Part shown: piece by piece, positions 53,659 to 64,000 of the stretch
Numbering within the stretch: position 1 is the stretch's first letter
Layout of the letters: the number at the start of each line of letters is the position of its first letter
NCBI GenBank assembly: GCA_025991245.1
Contig: BQMJ01000052.1
Coordinates: forward strand, 124,001-188,000
DNA from: Galdieria partita
Lineage: Eukaryota > Rhodophyta > Bangiophyceae > Galdieriales > Galdieriaceae
Direction of reading: 5' to 3'
Length of the DNA: 64,000 bases
Made by a program: the position numbers and the translations under genes
Notes under the pieces: generated by a model
Databases searched by the model: none
The model's input: only the letters and a program-made list of their open reading frames with translations
What the model was told of the DNA's origin: nothing

Positions 53659-55330
53659 CCAACCATCTCAAAATAACGATGGACAATTGCTTTAGAGCCA
53701 ATCAATCATGGCGATGGATTTATATAGTCTGAGCCAACTGACTTGTTGTCTGCAAACAAAGAAAATCTACAAGTTTCACAAAGTTTAACTAAATATGTTT
53801 GAGTTGACGGAGTGATGATGGCAGCTTTCAACCTTCTGTTGACCTACCTGAAGAAATCACCAAAGTGGCACTATATGATATGAGCTAGTTGACCGTGAAT
53901 AATATAAAGCTTTATGAATGTTTGAGTGCTTGACCAGTTTATATGTTTCCAAATTATACAACAGATTTTTTAGCAATTTTGAGTTTTGGCGTTGCTTTTT
54001 AGAATATGGAGAATAGCCAAGTTTGAAAGTTTTCGTAAGAGTGGGGTTTTAATAGAACTGTTGTAGATCCGTCTGTGTTGTATATCAGAGAAGCTCTGAG
54101 GAAACTAGAGAGTCGTGGTACTACATAGCGTGTTCAAGTATTCTGGGTATAGTTGAAAAGTTTCTGAGTTGCTACTTTCTTCCCCTTTTGCTTCTCTATG
54201 TTGGTTTAACTAGTGTAGGCAATTCTTTGTCTTGGAAAGCCACCCTTCACAATTTGGGTATGTTTCTCCACCTTTGGAGTGCTCTAGTGTTTCTAGAATT
54301 TTCTGTGGTAGATTGTTACGTTTTGTGAAACATAGACTGTTTGAAACTTTGCTCGGTTCAAAGAGAGTGACGGGCTGAGTGTCTGTGTTTTTGATTGTTG
54401 TTGTCAAGGGACAAACAAGGCAAAGTTCTTGAAACGATACTTACTATGTGAGTCGTGACGCTATGCTATATGAACAGTTTTCATATATAGCTTTTATACA
54501 AAATAGAAACAGTCAACAACTGATTCTTTATTTTCGCAATTGAATTATACAAAATAGAATATGCGACACTTGGTCTATATATTCAAGCTGATTGAGAAAC
54601 TTGACTGGATTCTTTATCAACATACTTGTAGGTAAAATACAAATTATATACATGTGTCACTTCCAACGTGTACTTAAACGTTTTGTTGATAATTGAAACA
54701 CTTGACCAGAGTGTATAAACTCAAAACTGCAAAAGTCTGAAAAGTACTTGATATTGGTAACACAAAACTCACAATCTTTCAAGTTGCAAACAGTTCAGCT
54801 AGACATTTATCAGCACAAGTGTTCACTCTAATTGACAAAATTTCTCTATGACAACTTGGCAACTACACACCAAAGCGTTCCAAGTTGTGGGAAACACGCC
54901 CTTCTTCTTGAAAGTGGCAGATAATACTTTCTTGAAATGATTCCTATCGACTAGAGCTCAATGTTCTTCAAATCAACTTGAAACCAGTAAATCTCCAAGG
55001 TAAGTAACAATGGTGAGTTTATCTCACTACACTGACGGGCTTTTCTCTCGCAGGTTGCCGACACCCTTTCTAGCACAACGGTTCTCTTCAAATAATGCAA
55101 CGTTAGAGAATCAATAGTATTCTATGTAAACCTTTGAGTGGAAGATTTCCTTGGAAGGTGCTCACTAGGTACGTATGAAACTATATATGGCACTTTTGAC
55201 GGTACTCAAAGAGCTCTTCAACATCACTTTTCCCAATCTTCCTTTTGTGATTGTTTTGCTAACACAACTTTGGCTGTAGTTGCTTTGTTACCATCTGTTT
55301 TGAAGTGTATAAAGTTGTTCATTTTTAATG
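53659..55330. other. 5' flank of the CR-like gene and spacer
   Basis: No supported gene. 54180-54480 resembles 50330-50640, the matching flank of the broken copy. TATA-like and promoter elements cannot be assigned with confidence. Confidence 0.35.
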
Positions 55331-56060
55331 AAACTTTAAATAGTTGAATTTGGAGAAGAACTTTTTAGTACGACCAAACTTTGAGGTTTTATTATTTCGC
55401 ACTTCTAGAAATTCCAGGCAAGGCGCGGTTTGGTTTCTTCGTTTCCTGTCAACAACTTGGCTTGAACCTCAAAGTCGCTTCCAACTTCATGTCGAATGCA
55501 ACGTAGGTACTGTTGGAGAAATCTTGATCTTTAGTTTCTGGTCTGTTTGAAGGCATTGACCCTGCGGAGTAGTGGGGAACCAGTGGGCACAAAGGCTCCA
55601 AATAGTCTTTGAGTTTGAATCTTTGTCCCAATATAGTCTTTCAATGTAACTTGGTTTCTGCAATTGATTGTACTACTAATTGTTGTCTTGTTAGCAACAG
55701 ATGAGGACTCTCTCTTGTGGAACAATCACCAAGATCGTTTGTAACAGTCGGAGTATATTCTGAGTTGATTCTCTTCGGTTCTTCACAAAAACGATTCCTG
55801 TCATCGACAATTTTTGTCTATTGAGAATCTATTTTCCAAGTGGAGTGGTGAGAGTGGCTCGTGGCAACTGAACTGCCCAGTGCAACTTTGAGTTCCCCTT
55901 TGCAAAAATCGAAGTGAACAGAGTTTGTGCACATACTTTGAATCATCTTTACGTCGTTGTTTGTTAACCTTACTTGACGTGGTCACTGAAGGATGCAGAT
56001 GTGCCCAAAACCACAAGTTACATGTGTTCAAACTTGGGAGAAAACGACACTGTTTTAGAA
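55331..56060 (-). pseudogene. Fossil remnant related to the CR-like gene
   Basis: The 13-mer ggctccaaatagt occurs at 55594 and in the intact gene at 52476 in the same minus-strand context, where the intact protein reads IKHYLEPL and this piece reads LKDYLEPL. Only a small part of the family is recognisable; the rest has drifted. Named as a fossil of the same family, badly broken, limits approximate. Confidence 0.4.
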
Positions 56061-58800
56061 AAGATACTGTTTGAATAGAATCTCTGTTGGCACTTCATTA
56101 TCCTGTCTTTCTGGTGGGAAAGGACAGTCAGATGTATAGTGCACAACTCCTATCAGTAGTAATCAGTAAGGCTGAGAAGCACCAAGTATACCAATTGACC
56201 ACTAAAGACGAATTTATAAAATCATTGTTCGGCATTCTGCATTTCAAACAGCGATTCTTTTGTCAGATTGAATTACTCGACTGAGCAACATTCCTATATA
56301 TTCACAAGATATTCCAGGATCTTCCTAGGCTACCAAGCAAAATGGAGCAAGAAATGAATATTTTATTTTTGATACCCTTTTTTACTTGAACGATTGATCT
56401 TCATACTAGTGGAAGCCATTGCTAAAATTTTACTCACGTAGAAATCTAGCTTCCGTGAGTGGATATACGCTGAATTTCGTGATTAGTTACGTATACAAGA
56501 AGAACTCTAACCAACAATTGGTTTGTCATAATGTAAATGTCTGAATGGCAATGTATTGCTCTATTCAATTGATAATAAAAAAATACACATGACACTACTT
56601 TCCGTTGTTGACAAATTGCCTCATCATTTATACGGAAGCAAGAAAGACGTTTAGCCAACAAAATAAGACAAACATCAACTGTAATATGCATACAACAAGG
56701 TACTCATTGTAAAAGGATAATACTATTGATAAATAGCAAAGAAATTGAATTTTGGCAATTTGCATATATTTTAATCCAATCCAGGAGGGGAGACAAACGC
56801 AACGTTAGCCACTATCAATCACAAAAGTGTCAACAGAGAGGCTCCAAAGAATCTACACCAATTCTTAAAACATGATAAAGACTAGAATTGGCCATTCAAG
56901 CTTACTAATCAATCAATCGGAACTATTCATGGTTGACAGAGCAGTGTCCAATGCAGAATAGCTATCACCAACCACCAAAAAAAGTAAATTCTCATATCGC
57001 TCCCTAAGAAAACATAGTTTATGAAGAACAACTACAAAAAGCTGCTTGTGAGACCAGAGTTTAAAAGAAAAGTTTCAAACAACCCAATATCGATCAAAAC
57101 AATAAACAGAGATGCAAGACAAGTGACATGAGAAGCCTTCATTGTGTTGAAAACATGTGTCACGGAAACTTATTAAAGACAACATGTACTTGTGAGAGTT
57201 TCCCATATAAAATTCATTTGAAAGGAGAAAAGGAAGACCAAAAATCTCTGGTAACAACAATATCAGTTCAAAAGCAAACTACTCGGCCAAAACCAGGCTA
57301 AACAAAATCAATTTGCTAAATTATAGGATATCTAGAGGAAGGAAAAGTTTACGAATTTTTATGTAACACAGTGGCGAATTAAAACAACTAGGAAAATATA
57401 CAAAAACGGACCATTCTAAAAAATTCGGAATAAAACACATTAAAACTATAAATTTGTCTATAATGCACAATGCTGAAAGGATTTCCAATTACACTATGAT
57501 GTGAAAGAGAAAAAAAATTAACAGAAAAACAACTGATAAAGTACCCGAAAACTACATATTCAAAAACTATTTACACTCAACAAGAAAAAATGCAATTTTA
57601 CAATGAAACCTCTATTCTTTATAAGAGACTATATTAGAAAGTGATATCTGTGAAAATAATTGTAGCAAATAACATATAGAACCTTAGTAGATTGTGCTGC
57701 AAATGAAAAAATTGTTGCATTGTAGATTTTACTAGGCTGAATTAGGATCCAAGCTGGGTCGTTGGGAAATCCAGTAAGAAGTTATTTGAGTTCACATGAG
57801 GGTCCATTGATTCACTTCCCCTCACTGTCCTCTATTGGCTTTTGGCTGTCATGGGCTGTGTTTTGTTCTACGTAGCCAATTCTCAACGAAATTCAAAAAT
57901 TTTTCGAAATTTTTTTAAAGCAGATATTTGTGGAAAAAAAGTTGTAGAAATTGGTTTGTATATACTAATTTGTGTTTTCTTGTTTCGTATGAACTTTTTC
58001 ACGATTAGCCAAGAGTAAGCTCCAACTGTCTAAAAAATGGCTAGAGTGCTATTTATTTGTAAATATAAAAATAATTAGTAGTAGAAATCAACAGCAATGA
58101 AGCAATAAAAAATAGAACTTAGTAAACTCTTCTTTCATAGTCCATTTTCTTCATGAAAAGTTAAGGAAACACCGACGATTACTTCAAAATCTTCCATAGT
58201 GCACCTTCCCATACTTGATATAGTACAAAATTCTTGAGCGAGGTTGCAAGTACACCAGAACAGTGCAAGTTGAGCTTCTCCTGCAACGTCGCCAATATCA
58301 CAGTATTCCAAGGTGTGTCAATAACACCGGCGTCCAGTCTCAATCTTGCTCTTGCTCCCCCTATTAAAACATAGAAATGAATATGTACCTCTGTAGAGGG
58401 CAATCTTTTGATTTCTATTAACGAAGTATCTATTTCAATGCTAGGCAAGTATAAAAAGCAAAAACTATTAAAGTTTCTTATGGTAGAAATGGAAGAGGAA
58501 GAATTTCGAAAAGAGAAAATCACAAACAAAGAGTTTCAAATAGAAAATTTAAGAGAAAAGAGCTAGGGAAAAAACCAACATTTCATGAAATGCATACTAA
58601 AACAAAAACTAAAAGGCTATTTCAAGTTAAGAAAACAAAGAAGAACAAGTTTTACGTAGAGAAAAAGAACAAAAGTACAGCAAGACCAATGCCGAAAAAT
58701 GCTACGCAGTCATACATTCTTCGAATAGCCACCGCTCAAAGTATAGACTAGCTAAACATAAAGCAAATAGAAAGAGGAAGGATAGTAGACATGATGGAAT
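56061..58800. other. AT-rich gene-free stretch
   Basis: About 2.7 kb. The base composition becomes clearly AT-rich from about 56.3 kb. The longest frame (58179-58529, minus) ends in a protein-like stretch but has no start context, family or partner exons. Nothing supported. Confidence 0.45.
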
Positions 58801-61800
58801 ATCTACGTCGTCATTGTTTACAATTTCTTTCAGTTGAAGGCTTTTTTATGGCATATGTATGGTATGCCTTACTTTTGTTTCTATATGTATACCACCACCA
58901 AAGTAGAAGTATAGTATAAGAAGATACTCACAGAATAAAATAAGCAGTAAACATGTAACATAAGAAAGTAAAAAACTGATTTGTCAAATTGCTAAATGAT
59001 AAACGCGACATCATAAGAAAGCATAAGAGAGACAAAGTTGTACTTTTCAAGCCACTATCAGTGAATTGAGAAAGACTCTGATAGGGTAGATCTATAGTAG
59101 TAATACGGATGCAGAAAACTGAGCCGATTTAGTTTAGCAGCATTTCAAATAAATAATGAATTATTTTAGCTCCAAAGAATGAAAACGTTTCCCCAAAGCA
59201 AGTGTTGGAGAAAATTCATGATCTGTCAATGACAGTACAATTGTAGAGGTTTTTTAGGGATGAAGATTTCATAGGCGAAATTGAATTGTCACAAATGTAT
59301 CAACAAACAAGACAAAACATCAAAACTATCAAATATGAAACCAACAAAGTAGATCAACATTTGACTCATTTCATTTTTTCTTCATAGCATTGGCTTCACG
59401 AGAACGTAATGGAGTGGAAGCGCACGACATATTGCAGTTTACACTAAAAAATTTTCGGTTTCCTAAGACTCGGTAACTGATTTTCTTGGATATACTTAAA
59501 GTTTAAAAAAAGAACGATAAAAATGGCCAGTTAAAAATTAATCTATAGAGAAAAGAAAGACTTTTAGAGAAAAAGACGCTATCGAAACAGTAGAAGAATT
59601 CATTTGTACTACCTGCTCTTCATTAAATTAGTACCACTAATTGTTCTCAGGGTCTGGACATCAGTCGACAATGCAAAAGATAGTAAGAAGAAGTGTCCAA
59701 AATGCATGTTCAAAGAAAAACCTACCATATTCTCTGTCGGAACCAATTCAATACTCTTGTCAAATTGAAATACTTGAAAGAAATTTTATATATTTAAGGA
59801 GAGAAACAAAGACAACAGGATGATTACAAAGAACACGAAAGAAAATACAACAAAATCATGGAGGAAAAGTGCTCTTGAGAGATATGTTTCTCTTCAAGCT
59901 GTCATTCAAAGAATAGTCAAACTGACATAAAGCATATAATATCGAAGATGCTACAGACAAACGTTGAACTTTTGTGACTAGATTGCTAGCTGTTTAATTC
60001 ATTTGAGGCTTTTTTATGGAAAAGGCGTGGCTTTCTTTGTCTTAATTATATATACCAACAGTACAATTCGTGTACAATATTATGCCAATCAACATAAAAT
60101 AGAACAAAATGGATCCAGTCACCATAAGAAAGCAAAAAATTTTTTTTACCAAAAAGGTGTCTGATAAAAGATACCCCATAGTAAAAACCAACAGTTGCAC
60201 GATTCTATTTTTCGAAAAACTGCCGCTTTTCAATATCGAAAACGACCATAGTGAAACAAGCCATGCAATACGTTAGCTGTAAAAATTACCAGATTTATAT
60301 TTCGTATATCATATTCATAACCAAATTGCTCAGCTCCCCCCAAAAATTAAAAACTTCAATAAAAGTGAAACAAATGGAACAATTGGATATCGCTTACATG
60401 CAATACAAATACAACTGTGGGGATGATTCCCAAAAGATTTCAAAGGAAGAATTACTTTGTCACTCGAGATAAATTAGCAAAATCAAAAAGATCTTCAAGA
60501 ATGTTGACACAATTTCAAAAATATTTAACCCATTCTAAACCACTTAATTTTATACTCTATTAGACTCTTTTACGACGATCTAGTGAATTGAGAAAAACAC
60601 ATGCATTTTAGTAAAAGGAATGAGAAGTCGTGTGGTTTCAAATAAAGAAGAATTGTTTTTCTGAAATATCTACGGTTCATTAGAAGAGCGATAAAAATGT
60701 CGTCTCGAATAGAGTTTATAGAAAAAGAAAGAATTTGAGGTTGGCGCAAGTGAAAAAATTGAAGAATTTCAATACATAACTTGTTCATTATGGCATCAGT
60801 ATTCCTAGTTGTTCTCAGGGGTAGACAGTAGGTGATAATGCGAAATTTAGTAAAAAGAAAAGTAGAACAAATCTTATATAGAAAAAATCAATATATTCTC
60901 ACCTCGAACAGTTTAGTACATAGGTGAAATAGAACCTAGAAAGACTTCATTACACATTCAAGGGTTACAAGACATAAAACACAGAAGAAAAACAGACAGT
61001 AGTACTAGAAGAGAAATGATCAAACAAGTGAACTTTCTAAAATGTGAACAAAGAGCTTAAACGACAATTGAATCTTCTAGCTCATTCATTCTTTAAAAGT
61101 AACAATTGAACAAAAATCTGTGACATAAGAGTGCACACTGAAAAGCCGACAAAGTTATTCAGAATTTGACATTGTAGAGAATAGATACAAGGCGGCTCGA
61201 AAAGCTTATCAAAACACAAAGTATTGCTTTCGAGAATCTAAGAATAGCATAAGCACTGTTTACTTTTTGCTAAATATGTATACCGATACTATATTTCAAG
61301 TAAGGCTACTCAAAGAAGGAAGCAAGCAGTGTCTCAAGACCATCAAAAACCAGAAGCGACTTACCAAATGGTTAAATTTTCAATAGCATTGCATCGTAGA
61401 ATACAATAAAATGACCAAATAACAATACTTAGAATTTTGCTATATAAGACAAATTTCTAAAAACGATTCTAATAAGGTAAGGTTCAACCATAGAGGTCTT
61501 GGTGAAACGATCGAAACAGAAGTTTCGACACTAACCAAATTGAACTATTATTATTATGTATGCACTGAAGATAGCAACGATCTTAATAAGAAACATCAAT
61601 AAAGAAATATCAATATCGTTACTAAGTAATACCCATACACACTAATATGAAAAGAGAAATTTGTGAGAAACATTACTGTGTCATTAATGCGTAAAAAAAG
61701 TTCAAGAATTTATAAAATTTATGACAATATTAAAAGAAAAAGATTTCAGCAGTTCAGTTTCAGTTCTATTATATTGGCATTATGGAAAGATATTGAAGAG

Positions 61801-64000
61801 AAGTTTACGCAATACATCAAAGGGGAATTGGCAATCCTTGCATTATAAGGGCTACACTTGTTTCTAGAGTTTATCAAAGGAACAATACAAATACTAATTT
61901 TATAAGGAAGCCATAGAATAATAAGCATTTAGAGAAATAGAAACTTGAGAATACACATTGAAGAATTTCCATATACCACATGTTCCTTTCATCATCAGTA
62001 CCTTGAACCTGTTCTCGTCCTGCAGATATTTGTCGACCGTGTGAAACAAAGTAAAAAAGTTACAGAAAACTGCTCACAGAGAAGAAAAATACAATACTTT
62101 TGATGAAAGTGAATTTAGTAACTATACCACATTGAAATACAGAAGAAAAAATATTTCCTTTTCTCATTGGAGGAAAAGTAGTAAAAAGGAGGGACAATCC
62201 TTGAAAACAACAATGAAAGCAGCAAAAAACAAAGAAATGAAAATGTTAATAGCGTCAGATTGCACTACTGTTGCAACGACTTGTTCACGTACATTGCTCG
62301 CGCACCACACTTATGACACCAGAAGGGTACCATTTAAACGAAACACTTAAATTCTCGGAACAATAAAAAAGAAGCAAAGATTTGTGAACTCCAAAAAAAA
62401 TTTGAACTAAACAAAGAATGTAACAACTAAGTCTAGTTTCCAATCCAAAAAAAGCTTGAGCAAAGTGTAACTGAAAGGAAAAAAGACTTGGTCAGTAGCA
62501 CAACGAGCATAAAAAGCGAAACAATACGTAACTATTCTTTAGCAAAAAATAAGTAACCAGACATAAACAATTTACTCTGCCCACTCCTACTTTGAGACTA
62601 CTAGAGTGCAACGAATTGAAAAACTAGGAATGTCCTGAATAAAGCAATAAGCATTTTCTCCCTATTTCCTTTTCATTAGGCTTCATTAGGGCATCATTTC
62701 TAGTTAAATATGCATATTTACATAGAAGTCCAAATACTATAGGAAGGTATTAATAGGGTCAATCAAGGTAAATCCATCCATTACCAGAAACCAAAAGGAT
62801 CTTACACCAAGTAGATTTGGCACAAATACGACAAAGCAAAAATAACATAATGTGAAAAATCCATAAATTCACTGTGCCACTCGGTCAATCAAGTACGACG
62901 GTAATAATGCTAACAACAAGAAAAAGGAACCATTGAAGAAAAATGCTCACAATTTCTAAAAGCTCAGAATTTCGAATTACTGCGAAGCAACAGAGAAATT
63001 CCTTAAAGAGGCTTTAAAAAATAGCATCTTAAAATTTTCAGTAAATTCCTAGGTTTTCCAGTAATAAACAAAAAATACAAACGTACACAAAGATAGCTCA
63101 CAAGGCAAGTCATTTCATCACTGGCAAAACAAGCAGCACAGTTTGAGAATAATTATTTTCACCAGACTAAAAGAAAAAGTAAAGGCGTTGGTAGAACCAA
63201 TTCACTTTCTTTCTCTAATGCATTGTGATGACCGAGAACATAATAAATTTTCAAATGCGGATGTTTTGGTCCAGGGCAGTGGGAGCTTTTTTATCAGGGT
63301 TTAATAAGTCTTATTAAGGTTTATTGCTGTTTTTAACCAACGTCACATACTATAGAAAAATATTAACAGGATAAATGAAGGCATATTCATCCATTATAAG
63401 AAAGCTCGAGTATCCCTTACACAACAAATAAGGCTTCAACGAAGAACAAAGAAAACTGATATGTAATAAAAGCTTTAAAAATTGCTTTACAACTTGGTCA
63501 ATGAAAGACGACAATGTCAAAAATAACAATTACTACAAAAAAGTTTCCATTTGAGCAAACCGCTTAAAATTTTCAATCAACACAAACCAACAGAAAAATG
63601 GCTAAACAAAAAAGGGCCACCATTGATTACGAGTAAAATGTAAACATTCTCTTTACATTTCCAGTATTCACGCAATACGATTGACATACAAACATAACCG
63701 AAAAAAACAAATAAAAGAAGTCATAACGCCATCTTTAAAATACTCATTAAAAATTTGCGACAAAACTGATTACATTAGAAGCAACGGTAAAAAGCATTAT
63801 AGAATAAAGCGGATCCTGGAATGCATACATGAAAAAAGAAACAATTGAATTGCAAAATATTTGTAGCCTGGCCGAAGGAAGCATGCATTTTTCTTTCTTA
63901 TTGAGATTTTACTGATGTTTACTATACGGTCTACTTTTGGTTTACTATTAGGGTTTAATAAAGACGATTCTCATAAGGTTCAATTATGAAAGTCTTGGTA
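58800..64000. repeat. Diverged tandem repeat array (period about 1.17-1.2 kb, with a ~0.6-kb related unit)
   Basis: Landmarks recur at fixed spacing: aggcttttttatgg at 58838 and 60006 (1168 bp apart); gttctcaggg at 59643 and 60811 (again 1168 bp), and a drifted gttctcgtcc at 62011 (1200 bp on); atatgtatacc at 58883 and 61274 (2391 bp, two periods). Around each landmark 200-300 bp align with many substitutions, for example 59520-59840, 60690-61010 and 61890-62200. Further right, an actata...catccatta block recurs at 62736 and 63349 (613 bp), and agggtttaataa at 63296 and 63950. No coding sequence. The array continues off the right edge. Reads as an old satellite, subtelomeric or heterochromatic. 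Confidence 0.75.

Noticed and set aside
58179-58529. 116-codon minus-strand frame ending LKNFVLYQVWEGALWKILK
   Set aside because: No start context, no partner exon, no family, and it sits in AT-rich gene-free DNA; likely chance or a scrap.
57000-64000. CRISPR-like or short direct-repeat array in the AT-rich end
   Set aside because: Repeat units are about 0.6-1.2 kb and highly diverged; no short identical repeats with spacers are present.

Overview
The window reads as nuclear DNA of a thermoacidophilic unicellular red alga, most likely Galdieria or a close cyanidiophyte. Almost every gene that can be rebuilt is interrupted by tiny GT..AG introns (about 38-65 nt, a few of 100-120 nt), intergenic gaps are often under 100 bp, and the gene set mixes plastid functions (CURT1, plastid-type HSP33, IspD, D27), mitochondrial functions (VDAC, uS2m), repeated sugar transporters and bacterial-type stress genes (ArsH, YeeE/YedE, EgtD-like). 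The assignment comes from gene content and gene architecture, not from a database match.

Layout. Positions 1-31.3 kb are dense housekeeping sequence: a sulfur-compound transporter (cut by the left edge), a lumen-targeted small protein, a large coiled-coil protein, CURT1, an RluA-type pseudouridine synthase, HSP33, a WDR76/CMR1 WD40 protein, an Mpv17-family protein, glutamine synthetase, uS2m, a sugar transporter, an isochorismatase-like hydrolase, a GNAT/coiled-coil protein, a Rheb-like GTPase, IspD, a histidine acid phosphatase, a DUF1664 protein, a D27-like isomerase, VDAC, a cytochrome b561 protein with a metal-binding tail, TAF11 and a hemerythrin protein. From 31.5 to 45.2 kb intact genes (RpiA, EgtD-like methyltransferase, YOS1, a TVP38-type protein, RNase H1, ArsH) alternate with decayed host genes (a DCAF8/WDTC1-type WD40 gene, an aldehyde dehydrogenase, a second sugar transporter). 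From 45.6 to 56 kb lies an accessory block of P-loop NTPase/nuclease-like genes resembling the Crinkler-RHS (CR) effector class: one 825-aa gene, one 784-aa gene, a partial paralogue and smaller remnants. From about 57 kb to the right edge there is no credible gene; the DNA is AT-rich and, from about 58.8 kb, carries diverged tandem repeats with a period near 1.17-1.2 kb. This gradient from dense genes through pseudogenes and accessory genes to satellite resembles the approach to a chromosome end or another heterochromatic region.

How the genes relate. There are no operons, but compaction is extreme: YOS1 starts inside the stop codon of the TVP38-type gene (ATGA overlap), YOS1 and the EgtD-like gene overlap tail to tail by 33 bp of coding sequence, and HSP33 and its divergent neighbour share a CATG start. 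Exon structures were built by eye from splice signals, reading frame and family conservation; all need transcript confirmation.
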